NCBI RefSeq assembly: GCF_007595705.1
Contig: NZ_NISY01000007.1
Location: 248,001-312,000 of the forward strand
Length of the DNA: 64,000 nucleotides
Direction of reading: 5' to 3'
DNA from: Streptomyces sp. SAJ15
Lineage (GTDB): Bacteria; Actinomycetota; Actinomycetes; Streptomycetales; Streptomycetaceae
Shown here: in pieces, positions 35,151 through 43,698 of the stretch
Layout of the letters: the number at the start of each line of letters is the position of its first letter
How positions within the stretch are numbered: the first letter of the stretch is position 1
Made by a program: the position numbers and the translations under genes
Notes under the pieces: model-generated
What the model was told of the DNA's origin: nothing
What the model saw: only the letters and a program-made list of their open reading frames with translations
Database searches by the model: none

Positions 35151-35756
35151 TCACCTGCCGGATGTCGGGGTGGGCTTCGCGGGGGCGGGCGCTCCGGGCA
35201 CGGCCGGGGCGGGGGCGAGCGGCGCGACGGAGGGGGCCGCGGCCGGCGAGGGGAGCGGAACGGGCGCGTTCGGCGACGCGGACCCGGAGGCCGCCGGTGT
35301 CGCGGCGGGGCTCGCCGAGGTGGGGGCGACGGACGGGGCCGGACTGGGGGCGGGCAGCGGACGGGGGGCGGCCGAGGGGGTGGCGGACGGGGCCGCGGGC
35401 AGCGCGGCGGCGGGGGCGTCGAGCACCGCGGGGCCGCCGCCGGCAGCCGGGGAGGGCACCCCGCGCACCGTGCCGTCGGGCTCGAGGAAGACGGGGCTGC
35501 CGCCGGGCACCATGCCCAGCTCACGGGCGCGGCGCTCCAGGGCGTCCGGCGCCGACAGCTCGTCCACCTCCTGCTGCAACGCCTGCCGCTCGTCGGTGAG
35601 CTCGGTCGCCTGCCGCTCCAGCCGGCTGAGCTCGAAGGAGCCCTGGTTGAGCGCCGAGTTGAGCACCAGCAGGGCGATCAGCCCGGAGCCGAGCAGCACC
35701 ACGACCAGGAACACGAACGGCGTCCGCTTGGCCGCGGCGGCCCCGGGCGCCGTCAC
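35151..35756 (-). CDS. ftsL: FtsL-like septum protein with Pro/Ala-rich tail
   Basis: 201 aa from GTG 35756 (VTAPGAAAAKRTPFVF), with GGGGGAGA just upstream. One membrane helix (FVFLVVVLLGSGLIALLVLN) and a short coiled coil (ELSRLERQATELTDERQALQ) match FtsL, which with FtsQ and FtsB activates FtsWI. The extracellular C-terminus from about residue 100 is a 100-residue Pro/Ala/Ser tail with no fold. The position between rsmH and ftsI fixes the identity. Its start overlaps the stop of the hypothetical ORF upstream as GTGA. Confidence 0.9.
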   Translation of the reverse strand: MTAPGAAAAKRTPFVFLVVVLLGSGLIALLVLNSALNQGSFELSRLERQATELTDERQALQQEVDELSAPDALERRARELGMVPGGSPVFLEPDGTVRGVPSPAAGGGPAVLDAPAAALPAAPSATPSAAPRPLPAPSPAPSVAPTSASPAATPAASGSASPNAPVPLPSPAAAPSVAPLAPAPAVPGAPAPAKPTPTSGR

Positions 35757-36181
35757 GGCGTCTCCCCCACCCCATGGGCGCGCGGTGTCCGCGCACGGGC
35801 GCGGGCCCCGGCTCCGCCGCCGCCCGCGCGGGCGGAAGTCCCGGCGACGGGGACGGGCGGTCGCGCGGCACGGGCACGGGCGGGGGCACCGACCCCGACA
35901 CCCGTCGCGCGGGCGGACGCCTTCAGGTGGCGGCCGGCCACCGCGACACCGAGAGGCGACTCCACGAGGCGAACACGACAGGCGAGGCCCACCGCGCGGG
36001 TGGACGCCTCCGGGTGGCGGCCGGACCCCACCGCGACACCGAGGGGCCACTTCATGAAGCGGACGCGACCGGCGAGGCCGCCCACCGCTCGGGCGGGCAG
36101 CCCCGCCGCGCGGGGCGGGGTACCCGCGGGGCGTCTGGTGCCGGCGGCCCCGCGGGGGGTCGCGCGGTGGGGCGCCGTCAC
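35753..36181 (-). CDS. Hypothetical 142-aa Arg/Ala/Gly-rich ORF between rsmH and ftsL
   Basis: A GTG at 36181 overlaps the rsmH stop as GTGA with GAGG upstream, and its TGA at 35753 overlaps the ftsL GTG as GTGA, so the frame fills the gap exactly. Third positions are about 85 percent G/C, as in real Streptomyces genes. The middle contains two copies of a 29-31-residue unit, each with the core PLGVAV and then GRH and AS. The rest is Arg/Ala/Pro/Gly-rich. I do not recognise it. It may instead be a non-coding insertion: a 14-bp direct repeat bounds it. Confidence 0.45.
   Translation of the reverse strand: MTAPHRATPRGAAGTRRPAGTPPRAAGLPARAVGGLAGRVRFMKWPLGVAVGSGRHPEASTRAVGLACRVRLVESPLGVAVAGRHLKASARATGVGVGAPARARAARPPVPVAGTSARAGGGGAGARARARTPRAHGVGETP
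35906..36083. repeat. Two-copy imperfect tandem repeat, period about 87-91 bp
   Basis: Copy 1 runs about 35906-35992 and copy 2 about 35993-36083. Both contain CCACCGCGACACCGAG and end in GGCGAGGC before a CCAC. A third degenerate start may follow at 36083. Each copy also holds a small inverted repeat around GGTGG and CCACC. The array lies inside the hypothetical ORF. Confidence 0.75.
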
Positions 36182-37137
36182 GGGGCGTCCTCGCGGATGC
36201 GCTGCGCGCCGCGCAGCCGCGCGGGGGCGGCGCGCCGGTTCTCGGCGACCTCCTCCTCGGTGGGCAGCTCGGCGCCGCGCGTGAGGAGCTTCAGACGGGG
36301 CTGGTAGCGCTCGGGGACGACGGGCAGGCCGGGCGGGGCGGTGTTGCTGGCGCCCGCCGCGAGGACCTGCTTGACCAGGCGGTCCTCCAGCGAGTGGTAC
36401 GAGAGGACGGCGATGCGACCGCCCACGGCGAGCGCCGAGACGGCCGCCGGGATGGCGCGCTCCAGCACCGCCAGCTCGCCGTTGACCTCGATGCGCAGCG
36501 CCTGGAAGGTGCGCTTGGCGGGGTTCCCCCCGGTGCGCTTGGCGGCCTGCGGCAGCGCGGCGCGGATCAGCTCCACCAGCCGGGCGCTGTTGGTGAACGG
36601 TTCCTTCGCCCGCTCCCTGACCACCGCGTCGACGATCTTCTTGGCGAACTTCTCCTCGCCGTAGGCGCGCAGGATGCGGACCAGCTCGCCGGGCGGGTAC
36701 GTGTTGAGCACCTCGGCGGCGCTGATCCCGGTCGTCTGGTCCATCCGCATGTCCAGCGGCGCGTCCTGCGCGTACGCGAAGCCGCGGTCGGCCTCGTCCA
36801 GCTGCATGGAGGAGACGCCGAGGTCGAAGAGGACGCCTTGGACGCTGGGGACGCCGAGCCGGTCGAGGACCTCGGGGAGCTCGTCGTAGACGGCGTGCAC
36901 GAGGGTGGCGCGGTCGCCGTAGGGCGCGAGCCGCTCACCGGAGAGCTTGAGGGCGGCCGGGTCGCGGTCGAGCGCGATCAGCCGGACGGTGGGAAAGGTG
37001 GCCAGCAGCGCCTCGCTGTGCCCGCCCAGGCCCAGGGTGCAGTCGACCACGACCGCTCCGGGCTGGACGAGCGCGGGAGCCAGCATGTCCAGACAGCGCT
37101 GGAGCATGACGGGTACGTGGAGAGCGTTGCTGCTCAT
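36178..37137 (-). CDS. rsmH: 16S rRNA (cytosine-N4) methyltransferase RsmH (MraW)
   Basis: 319 aa from ATG 37137, with AAGGG upstream. It methylates N4 of C1402 in 16S rRNA. The SAM site is VVDCTLGLGGHSEALL, followed by LIALDRDPAAL; FDLGVSSMQLDEADRGFAY and LSYHSLEDRLVKQ are family signatures. It is the first gene of the dcw cluster here. No mraZ lies upstream, since the next gene out is the divergent carbonic anhydrase. Confidence 0.96.
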   Translation of the reverse strand: MSSNALHVPVMLQRCLDMLAPALVQPGAVVVDCTLGLGGHSEALLATFPTVRLIALDRDPAALKLSGERLAPYGDRATLVHAVYDELPEVLDRLGVPSVQGVLFDLGVSSMQLDEADRGFAYAQDAPLDMRMDQTTGISAAEVLNTYPPGELVRILRAYGEEKFAKKIVDAVVRERAKEPFTNSARLVELIRAALPQAAKRTGGNPAKRTFQALRIEVNGELAVLERAIPAAVSALAVGGRIAVLSYHSLEDRLVKQVLAAGASNTAPPGLPVVPERYQPRLKLLTRGAELPTEEEVAENRRAAPARLRGAQRIREDAP

Positions 37138-37330
37138 GCGCCCTTCTGAGGGTCCGGCGCGGCGGCACGTACCGCCGGGTCCCCGCCCGCTCTGAAGGGG
37201 AAGTGGCGTTCTGGCGCCGGGGAAGGGACGTCAGGCGGCCGGGAGCGGGAGGAGGCCGAGAGGTACGTACGCGCCGCGCGCGTCGAGTTTCCGGAATCCA
37301 AGGGGAGCGTCACGCCTCCCACTTCGCGCC

Positions 37331-37358
37331 ACTTTAGTCCACTCGTCCCCTCGGTCAA
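37331..37358 (-). promoter_or_regulatory. Candidate promoter of the dcw cluster
   Basis: On the minus strand TTGACC (37358-37353) and TAAAGT (37336-37331) are separated by 16 bp, a good match to the principal sigma consensus. Transcription would start near 37324, leaving a leader of about 187 nt before rsmH. The 37138-37530 interval holds this and the divergent carbonic anhydrase promoter, and no gene. Confidence 0.6.
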
Positions 37359-37494
37359 TCAACTGGCCAGCGCGTCCCTCCGCCGTTGTGGGTCCCGGGG
37401 CTCACCCGCTCGGCGGAACTCTTACCACCTGTGTGGGTTACGTCACACCCTGGAGCTGACAGGTCTTGTTGCCCATGTTTGCCCGACCTCACAG

Positions 37495-37524
37495 CCGACA
37501 GAACCGCACCTGGCCGCATACCTT
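37495..37524 (+). promoter_or_regulatory. Candidate leaderless promoter of the carbonic anhydrase gene
   Basis: CCGACA (37495-37500) and TACCTT (37519-37524), 18 bp apart, sit so that the ATG at 37531 is about the start point. There is no Shine-Dalgarno, which suits a leaderless transcript. Confidence 0.4.
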
Positions 37525-37530
37525 CGAACC

Positions 37531-38124
37531 ATGTCGATATCCGCGCCTCAGCCGCTGCCCCACTCCACCGACAGCGACGATGTCCGTGTGAGCACATTCC
37601 CCACGGAAGGCACGGTCATAGACCGTTTCGTCGAAGCCAACACCCGATACGCGACCGAGTTCCACGACCCCGGGGTCGACGCCCGCCCTGTGCAGCGCGT
37701 CGCCGTGGTCGCCTGTATGGACGCCCGTCTCGACCTCCACGCCGCACTCGGGCTGGAACTGGGCGACTGCCACACCATCCGCAACGCGGGCGGCGTGGTC
37801 ACCGACGACGTCATTCGTTCCCTCACCATCAGCCAGCGCGCGCTGGGCACCCGGAGCGTGATGCTCATCCACCACACCGGATGCGGTCTGCTGAACCTGA
37901 CCGAGGACTTCCGGCACGAGCTGGAGGCGGAGGTCGGCCAGCGTCCGTCCTGGGCGGTCGAGGCGTTCAAGGACCTCGACCGGGACGTCCGCCAGTCCAT
38001 GCAGCGGGTGCGGACCTCCCCCTTCCTGCTGCACAAGGATGATGTGCGAGGCTTCGTCTTCGATGTGACGACGGGCCTGCTGCGCGAGATCGACCCCGCC
38101 GGGCCGACCGACGCGCAGGAGTGA
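37531..38124 (+). CDS. Beta-class carbonic anhydrase
   Basis: 197 aa from ATG 37531. It interconverts CO2 and bicarbonate. The zinc ligands are visible as VVACMDARLDLHAALGL (Cys, and the Asp-Arg pair) and LIHHTGCGL (His and Cys). It belongs to the short, soluble actinobacterial clade without a signal peptide. The first 30 residues are variable and unstructured; starts further in are possible. It is divergent from the dcw cluster. Confidence 0.9.
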   Translation: MSISAPQPLPHSTDSDDVRVSTFPTEGTVIDRFVEANTRYATEFHDPGVDARPVQRVAVVACMDARLDLHAALGLELGDCHTIRNAGGVVTDDVIRSLTISQRALGTRSVMLIHHTGCGLLNLTEDFRHELEAEVGQRPSWAVEAFKDLDRDVRQSMQRVRTSPFLLHKDDVRGFVFDVTTGLLREIDPAGPTDAQE

Positions 38125-38170
38125 CGGAGTAGGAGCTGACCGGACCGCGGCGCTCTCGGCATTCCCTGGG

Positions 38171-38179
38171 TTATCCACA
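38171..38179 (+). other. Single perfect DnaA-box-like 9-mer
   Basis: TTATCCACA, the canonical DnaA box, occurs once in the 196-bp gap before the MoxR gene. No cluster of boxes surrounds it, so this is not an origin; it may be a DnaA-regulated or titration site, or chance. Confidence 0.35.
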
Positions 38180-38320
38180 GGCGAGTGACGAGATGCCGCG
38201 GTGACGGCCAGAATGCGTAGAGACATCGCCCCCGCGACCGCGGGGGCGCGTGTCGGCGTTTCGGGGTGGGCCGGGTCGGTACAGGCAGACGGCCCTGATG
38301 AACGGGCCGAGGAGGGCCGG

Positions 38321-39457
38321 GTGACGACCTATGACGAGCGAGCGAGCCTCAGCGATCTGACCACCACAGCGGAGCGGGTCCGCCGGTCGGTGGAGGGTGT
38401 GATCGAGGGCAAGCCCGAGGTCGTGCGGCTCTCGCTGACGGTGCTGCTCGCGGAGGGGCATCTGCTGATCGAGGATGTCCCGGGCGTGGGGAAGACCATG
38501 CTCGCCAAGGCGCTCGCCCGGTCGATCGACTGCTCGGTGCGTCGCATCCAGTTCACGCCCGACCTGCTGCCCTCGGACATCACCGGCGTGAGCATCTACG
38601 ACCAGCAGCGCAAGGAGTTCGAGTTCAAGCCGGGCGCGATCTTCGCCCAGGTCGTGATCGGCGACGAGATCAACCGCGCCTCGCCCAAGACCCAGTCGGC
38701 GCTGCTGGAGTCGATGGAGGAGCGCCAGGTCACCATCGACGGCCACACCTATGAGCTGCCGGACCCCTTCATGGTGGTCGCCACGCAGAACCCGGTGGAG
38801 ATGGAGGGGACCTACCCGCTGCCCGAGGCACAGCGGGACCGCTTCATGGCGCGCGTGTCGATGGGCTACCCCAGCCCCGAGGCCGAGCTCCAGATGCTGG
38901 ATGTGCACGGCGGCCTGTCGCCGCTGGACGACCTGAAGCCGGTCGCGCACGCCGATGACATCGTCAAGCTCGTGGACGCGGTGCGCCATGTCCATGTGGC
39001 CGACTCGGTCCGGCGGTATGTGGTGGACCTGGTCGCCGCCACCCGGAACCACCCCGAGCTGCGGCTGGGCGCCTCGCCGCGGGCGACGCTGCACCTGCTG
39101 CGCGCCGCGAAGGCCGCCGCCGCCCTCGCCGGGCGCGAGTACGCGCTGCCGGACGACGTGCAGGGGCTGGCCGTCCCGGTGCTGGCACACCGACTGCTGC
39201 CGACCGCCCAGGCCCAGCTGAACCGGCGCACCTCCGAGCAGGTCGTCGCGGAGATCCTGCACCGCACGCCGGTGCCCAGCTCCGCTTCCCGCGTGGCGCA
39301 GCACCAGCAGCCGCCGATGGCCGCGCCGCCGATGGCCGGTGCGCACCTGACCGCGCCGCCCCTCGGCGCCCCGGCGATGCCCGCCGCCCCGGCCGGTCCG
39401 CCGCCCGCCGGGCCGGTGGAGTACGGCACACAGCCGCCGGGCGCGCGGAGGCTGTGA
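38321..39457 (+). CDS. MoxR family AAA+ ATPase
   Basis: 378 aa from GTG 38321, with GGAGGG upstream. MoxR ATPases act as chaperones that mature partner complexes. The Walker A is EDVPGVGKTMLAKAL, Walker B VVIGDEINRASPKTQSALLE, and a sensor region with MVVATQNPVEMEGTYPLPEAQ follows. The C-terminus is Pro/Ala-rich. It forms an operon with the DUF58 and transglutaminase genes, the standard MoxR-DUF58-TgpA trio; the job of this set in Streptomyces is not established. Confidence 0.94.
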   Translation: MTTYDERASLSDLTTTAERVRRSVEGVIEGKPEVVRLSLTVLLAEGHLLIEDVPGVGKTMLAKALARSIDCSVRRIQFTPDLLPSDITGVSIYDQQRKEFEFKPGAIFAQVVIGDEINRASPKTQSALLESMEERQVTIDGHTYELPDPFMVVATQNPVEMEGTYPLPEAQRDRFMARVSMGYPSPEAELQMLDVHGGLSPLDDLKPVAHADDIVKLVDAVRHVHVADSVRRYVVDLVAATRNHPELRLGASPRATLHLLRAAKAAAALAGREYALPDDVQGLAVPVLAHRLLPTAQAQLNRRTSEQVVAEILHRTPVPSSASRVAQHQQPPMAAPPMAGAHLTAPPLGAPAMPAAPAGPPPAGPVEYGTQPPGARRL

Positions 39458-40809
39458 TGTCGGTGGGGGGGACGCCGCCGGAGGGCGGTGACGACAGGGG
39501 GGCGGTGCGAGCCGCCCTCTCGGGACTGACCACGCGCGGCCGCTCGTTTCTGGCCGCGGGCATCGCGGCCGCGATGTGCAGCTATGTGCTGGGCCAGGGG
39601 GACCTGCTGCGGGTCGGGCTGCTGCTGGCGGCGCTGCCGCTGGTGTGCGTGGCGGTGGTCTACCGCACCCGGTGCCGCGTGGCGGGCAGCCGGCGGCTCA
39701 GCCCCGCGCGGGTGCCGGCGGGCTCCGAGGCACGGGTGCAGTTGCGCGTCGACAACATCTCCCGGCTCCCCACCGGGCTGCTGATGCTCCAGGACCGGGT
39801 GCCCTATGTGCTCGGTCCGCGCCCCCGCTTCGTCCTGGACCGGGTGGAGCCCGGCGGCCGGCGCGAGGTGTCCTACCGGGTCCGCTCCGACCTGCGCGGC
39901 CGCTATCCGCTGGGCCCGCTGCAGCTGCGGCTGACCGACCCGTTCGGCATGTGCGAGCTGACCCGCGGCTTCAGCTCGTACGACCTGTTGACGGTGGTGC
40001 CGCGGGTGGAGCCGCTCCCCGCGGTGCGCCTCGCCGGCGAGGCCGCGGGCTACGGGGACGGGCGCAACCGCTCGCTGGCGCTGGCCGGCGAGGACGACGT
40101 GATCCCGCGCGGCTACCGCCACGGCGACGACCTGCGTCGAGTGCACTGGCGGTCCACCGCGCGCTACGGCGAGCTGATGGTCCGCCGGGAGGAGCAGCCA
40201 CAGCGCGCCCGCTGCACGGTGCTGCTGGACACCCGGGAGACGGCGCACTTCGGCTCGGGGCCGGACTCGGGCTTCGAGTGGGCCGTCTCCGGGGCCGCCT
40301 CGGTCGCCGTCCACCTCCTCCAGCGCGGATACGCCGTGCGTCTGCTCACGGACACCGGGGCCTCGGTGCCCGGCACCGACGGCGGCAGCGGCTTCTCCGG
40401 CCCCGTCCTGGAGTCGGCGGACACCGCCGGCCTGCTGCTGGACGCCCTCGCGGTCATGGACCACTCGGCGGAGCCGGGGCTGTCGCCGGCCTATGACCTG
40501 CTGCGCGGAGGCGCTGAGGGGCTGCTGGTAGCGTTCCTCGGCGATCTTGATGAGGAGCAGGCCGCCGTGGTCGCCCGGATGCGTCAGCGCAGCGGTGGCG
40601 CGGTGGCCTTCCTTCTGGACAACGCCGCCTGGGCGGGTGGCGCCGGGACGGCCTCCGACCCCCTTCAGCGGCGTCTTCAGCTGCTGCGCGAGGCGGGTTG
40701 GACGGCGCTGCGGGTCGGCCCCGGCACCCCGCTGGCGGCGCTGTGGCGGCAGGCCGAGGCCGGGGCCGGAGCGCCCACGGTGAGCGGCATGACGGGGGGC
40801 TGGCAGTGA
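39457..40809 (+). CDS. DUF58 domain membrane protein
   Basis: 450 aa. ATG 39457 overlaps the moxR stop as TGATG and lies 5 nt after GGAGG; GTG 39454 would be too close to that site. Two membrane segments (about 25-65) are followed by an immunoglobulin-like stretch and the DUF58/vWA-like region with the diagnostic GDDLRRVHWRSTARYGELMVR. DUF58 proteins accompany MoxR ATPases and are thought to be their partners at the membrane. Translation is probably coupled to moxR. Confidence 0.92.
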   Translation: MSVGGTPPEGGDDRGAVRAALSGLTTRGRSFLAAGIAAAMCSYVLGQGDLLRVGLLLAALPLVCVAVVYRTRCRVAGSRRLSPARVPAGSEARVQLRVDNISRLPTGLLMLQDRVPYVLGPRPRFVLDRVEPGGRREVSYRVRSDLRGRYPLGPLQLRLTDPFGMCELTRGFSSYDLLTVVPRVEPLPAVRLAGEAAGYGDGRNRSLALAGEDDVIPRGYRHGDDLRRVHWRSTARYGELMVRREEQPQRARCTVLLDTRETAHFGSGPDSGFEWAVSGAASVAVHLLQRGYAVRLLTDTGASVPGTDGGSGFSGPVLESADTAGLLLDALAVMDHSAEPGLSPAYDLLRGGAEGLLVAFLGDLDEEQAAVVARMRQRSGGAVAFLLDNAAWAGGAGTASDPLQRRLQLLREAGWTALRVGPGTPLAALWRQAEAGAGAPTVSGMTGGWQ

Positions 40810-40877
40810 GCGACGCGGGTGCGGACGGCGATGCGATGACCATGGCACAGAGGCCGGTGGAACGGGGCGCGGCATGA
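40806..40877 (+). CDS. 23-aa micro-ORF bridging the DUF58 and transglutaminase genes
   Basis: GTG 40806 overlaps the DUF58 stop as GTGA, with a G-run (GGGGGG) about seven nt upstream. The frame runs 24 codons (VSDAGADGDAMTMAQRPVER and three more) and its TGA overlaps the ATG of the next gene as ATGA. The exact fit at both ends suggests translational coupling by ribosome hand-over rather than a functional peptide. It may equally be chance; nothing in the peptide is recognisable. Confidence 0.4.
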   Translation: MSDAGADGDAMTMAQRPVERGAA

Positions 40878-43306
40878 GCGGAAGCGTGCGGCTGACGATC
40901 TGCGCAGCCCTGGCGACGCTGGCGGCGTCGTCCGCGATGCTGCCGCTGGTCGACGCGCGCGGCTGGATGGTGCAGGCGGTGATCCTGCTCGCGATCCAGA
41001 GCGCGGTGGGCGCCGTGGCGCGCCGCGTGCCGCTGGCACGGCCGCTGACCGTGGCGGCGCAGGCGCTGGTGGCGCTGTTGATGCTGACCGCCGTCTTCGC
41101 GCGCCGGGAGGCGTTCCTCGGCGTGCTCCCCGGTCCGGGGGTGTTCCGCGAGTTCGGCCAGCTGCTGGCCGACGGCGGCGACGACGTCGGGCTGTACGCC
41201 ATCCCGGCGCCGCTGACCGAGGGCATCCGGTTGATGCTCGTCGGCGGGGTGCTGCTGATCGGCCTGGTGGTGGACGCGCTCGCGGTGACCTACCGCAGCG
41301 CGGCGCCCGCCGGACTTCCGCTGCTCGCCCTGTACTCGGTCGCGGCCGGGCTGGCCGACGGCGGCAGGGACTGGCTGTGGTTCCTGTTCGCCGCGGCCGG
41401 CTATCTGCTCCTGCTGCTGGCCGAGGGCCGGGACCGGCTCGCGCAGTGGGGCCGGGTCTTCGGCGGCGGCCAGGCGCCGGCCCGGTCGTACGGCGGTCTG
41501 GCGCCGGCAGCCGACGGCCCGGCCCTCGCCCCGGTGCGCACCGGTCGAAGGATCGGCGCGCTGGCGCTGGGCATCGCGCTCGCGGTGCCCGCGATGCTGC
41601 CCTCGCTGGGCGGCGGGCTGCTGGACCGCCAGGGTTCAGGCGGCGGGCAGGGCGACGGGGGCGGCACCATCTCCGCGGTGAACCCGCTGGTCTCGCTGCA
41701 GAACAGCCTCAACCAGCCGGAGAACCGCGAGGTGCTGCGCTACAACACCTCCTCGCTGGCTCCGCAGGACATGTATCTGCGGATAGTGGCGCTGGACAAG
41801 TTCGACGGCGCCTCCTGGAAGCCCTCGGAGCGGCGGGTCACGGAGGTGCCCCCGACGCTGCCGCAGCCGCCGGGGCTCGCCAGGGACGTGCTCGCGCCCG
41901 AGGTGACCACCTCCCTGTCCGCCGCCAAGAACTACGCGCAGACCTGGCTTCCGCTGCCGTATCCCGCCTCGCGGGTCGACATCCGGGGGCGCTGGCGGTT
42001 CGAACCCGAGGGCCGGACGCTGGTCGGTGACCGCGGCCAGACCACCAAGGGCGTGAGCTACCGCGTCACCAGCCTCCAGGTGCAGCCCACGGCCACGCAG
42101 CTGGCCAAGGCTCCGGCGCCGCCCGCCCAGCTGCTGCGGGAGTACACCGAGGTCCCGGACTCGCTGCCGCCCGTCGTCGCGGAGCGGGCGCGGGAGGTGA
42201 CCGCCGGCGGCCGCACCGCCTACGAGAAGGCGGTCAAGCTCCAGGACTGGTTCGCCGTCAACGGCGGCTTCCGTTACGACACCGAGGTGGAGACGGGTAG
42301 CGGCCGCCAGGCGATCGCCACGTTCCTGGAGCAGAAGGAGGGCTTCTGCGTCCACTACTCGTTCTCGATGGCGGCGATGGCCCGCACGCTGGGCATCCCG
42401 GCCCGGGTCGCGGTCGGCTTCACCCCGGGAGTCCGGCAGGCGGACGGCTCGTACTCGGTCGGCGTCAGGGACGCGCACGCCTGGCCCGAGCTGTACTTCG
42501 AAGGGGCGGGCTGGACGCGCTTCGAGCCCACGCCGACCCGCGGCAACCAGCCGGACTACACCACCCGGCCGGTCCCCTCCGAGGATGACGAGCGACGGAA
42601 GGAGACGGCGAAGCCGACCTCTCCCGCGCAGGGCCCGGCGACGCCGACCCCCAAGGACAGTTGCTCGCCGCAGGCGAAGAAGCTGGGCGACTGCGGGGCC
42701 CCGGCGACGAAGGAGCCCGAGGAGGAGGCCGCCGGCGGCGGCTGGGAGGCCCACACCGTCATCGGGCTCGGCGCGCTGGTCCTCCTGGTCGTCGTGGTGC
42801 CCCTGTCGCCCATGGCCTGGCGGCTGCGGACGCGGTCCCGTCGGCTGGGGGGCTCCGGCGGGCGCACCCCCGAGGACGCCGCCGAGCGGACCCTCGCCGC
42901 CTGGCGTGAGCTCATCGACACGGCGTGGGACTACGGCATCGCGCCCGACGAGGCAGAGACCTCGCGGATGACCGTCATACGCGTCGTCCAGGTCGGGAGG
43001 CTCGACACGGCGGCGGCGGAGGCCGCACACCGGGTCGCCGAGGCGGTCGAGCAGGTGCTGTACGCGCCGCGACCGCGCCCGGTGACCGGGCTCGCCGACG
43101 ATGTGCGACGGGTGGCGGCCGGCCTGCGGGCCACGGCGGGCCGGGGTGCCCGGCTGGGCGCCCTTCTGGCCCCGCGTTCGACCGTGCGAGTGGTCTGGGC
43201 GTGCTCGCTGCGCTGGCACGCGTTCCTGGCGCGCTGGGGCTGGGGCGCGCCGCGCTGGTCCCGACTGACCGCCCTCCTGCGGCGGCCGAGTCGTCAGCGA
43301 GGCTGA
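40874..43306 (+). CDS. TgpA-like transglutaminase membrane protein
   Basis: 810 aa from ATG 40874. A DUF3488 region with about five or six membrane helices (residues 5-190) precedes an extracytoplasmic transglutaminase core with the catalytic Cys in KEGFCVHYSFSMAAMART (near 491) and the His in VRDAHAWPELYFEG (near 536). A Pro/Thr linker, another membrane helix (TVIGLGALVLLVVVVPL) and a DUF4129-like cytoplasmic tail follow. Bacterial TgpA may hydrolyse or cross-link surface proteins; the substrate is unknown. Third gene of the MoxR-DUF58 operon. Confidence 0.92.
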   Translation: MSGSVRLTICAALATLAASSAMLPLVDARGWMVQAVILLAIQSAVGAVARRVPLARPLTVAAQALVALLMLTAVFARREAFLGVLPGPGVFREFGQLLADGGDDVGLYAIPAPLTEGIRLMLVGGVLLIGLVVDALAVTYRSAAPAGLPLLALYSVAAGLADGGRDWLWFLFAAAGYLLLLLAEGRDRLAQWGRVFGGGQAPARSYGGLAPAADGPALAPVRTGRRIGALALGIALAVPAMLPSLGGGLLDRQGSGGGQGDGGGTISAVNPLVSLQNSLNQPENREVLRYNTSSLAPQDMYLRIVALDKFDGASWKPSERRVTEVPPTLPQPPGLARDVLAPEVTTSLSAAKNYAQTWLPLPYPASRVDIRGRWRFEPEGRTLVGDRGQTTKGVSYRVTSLQVQPTATQLAKAPAPPAQLLREYTEVPDSLPPVVAERAREVTAGGRTAYEKAVKLQDWFAVNGGFRYDTEVETGSGRQAIATFLEQKEGFCVHYSFSMAAMARTLGIPARVAVGFTPGVRQADGSYSVGVRDAHAWPELYFEGAGWTRFEPTPTRGNQPDYTTRPVPSEDDERRKETAKPTSPAQGPATPTPKDSCSPQAKKLGDCGAPATKEPEEEAAGGGWEAHTVIGLGALVLLVVVVPLSPMAWRLRTRSRRLGGSGGRTPEDAAERTLAAWRELIDTAWDYGIAPDEAETSRMTVIRVVQVGRLDTAAAEAAHRVAEAVEQVLYAPRPRPVTGLADDVRRVAAGLRATAGRGARLGALLAPRSTVRVVWACSLRWHAFLARWGWGAPRWSRLTALLRRPSRQRG

Positions 43307-43310
43307 GAAC

Positions 43311-43349
43311 GGGGCGCGTGTCCGGGCGAAATGCCTGGTCGCGCGCCCC
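43311..43349 (+). terminator. Probable terminator of the MoxR-DUF58-TgpA operon
   Basis: GGGGCGCG (43311-43318) pairs with CGCGCCCC (43342-43349), and CCGGG/CCTGG inside extends the structure. It begins 5 bp after the stop codon. The rest of 43350-43858 is GC-rich with no convincing gene. Confidence 0.55.
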
Positions 43350-43698
43350 CTCCTGGGTGGTCGAGGCTCGTGCGCGGCCGCCCGAGACCCCCGTTCGCAC
43401 CCCTCAGATCACGGCTCGCAGGAGCGGCCAGGTCGGGCCGGACGGCCGCCCTGGCGGATCCGACGACCTCCCGACGCGCAACCCGGGGTGTCCCCCGCCG
43501 CCCGGTGTCCGCCCGTCGGTGACCGGAGGTGCACGCGTCTGGACGGGCGCGCGCTCGGTCGCGGGGCGTTCCCTGGGCGGCGCTCAGGCGGCGGCGCGGG
43601 CGGCCCGGGGCGGGGTGTGCCCGGGGCGGCAGGCGCGCGGGCGCGCACCGACACCGACTAGGGCACGGGCGCCGACGCGGGCGCGGACGTCGACGCAG

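Noticed and set aside
35906..36083. CRISPR array
   Set aside because: Only two long diverged copies with no separate spacers and no cas genes anywhere in the window.
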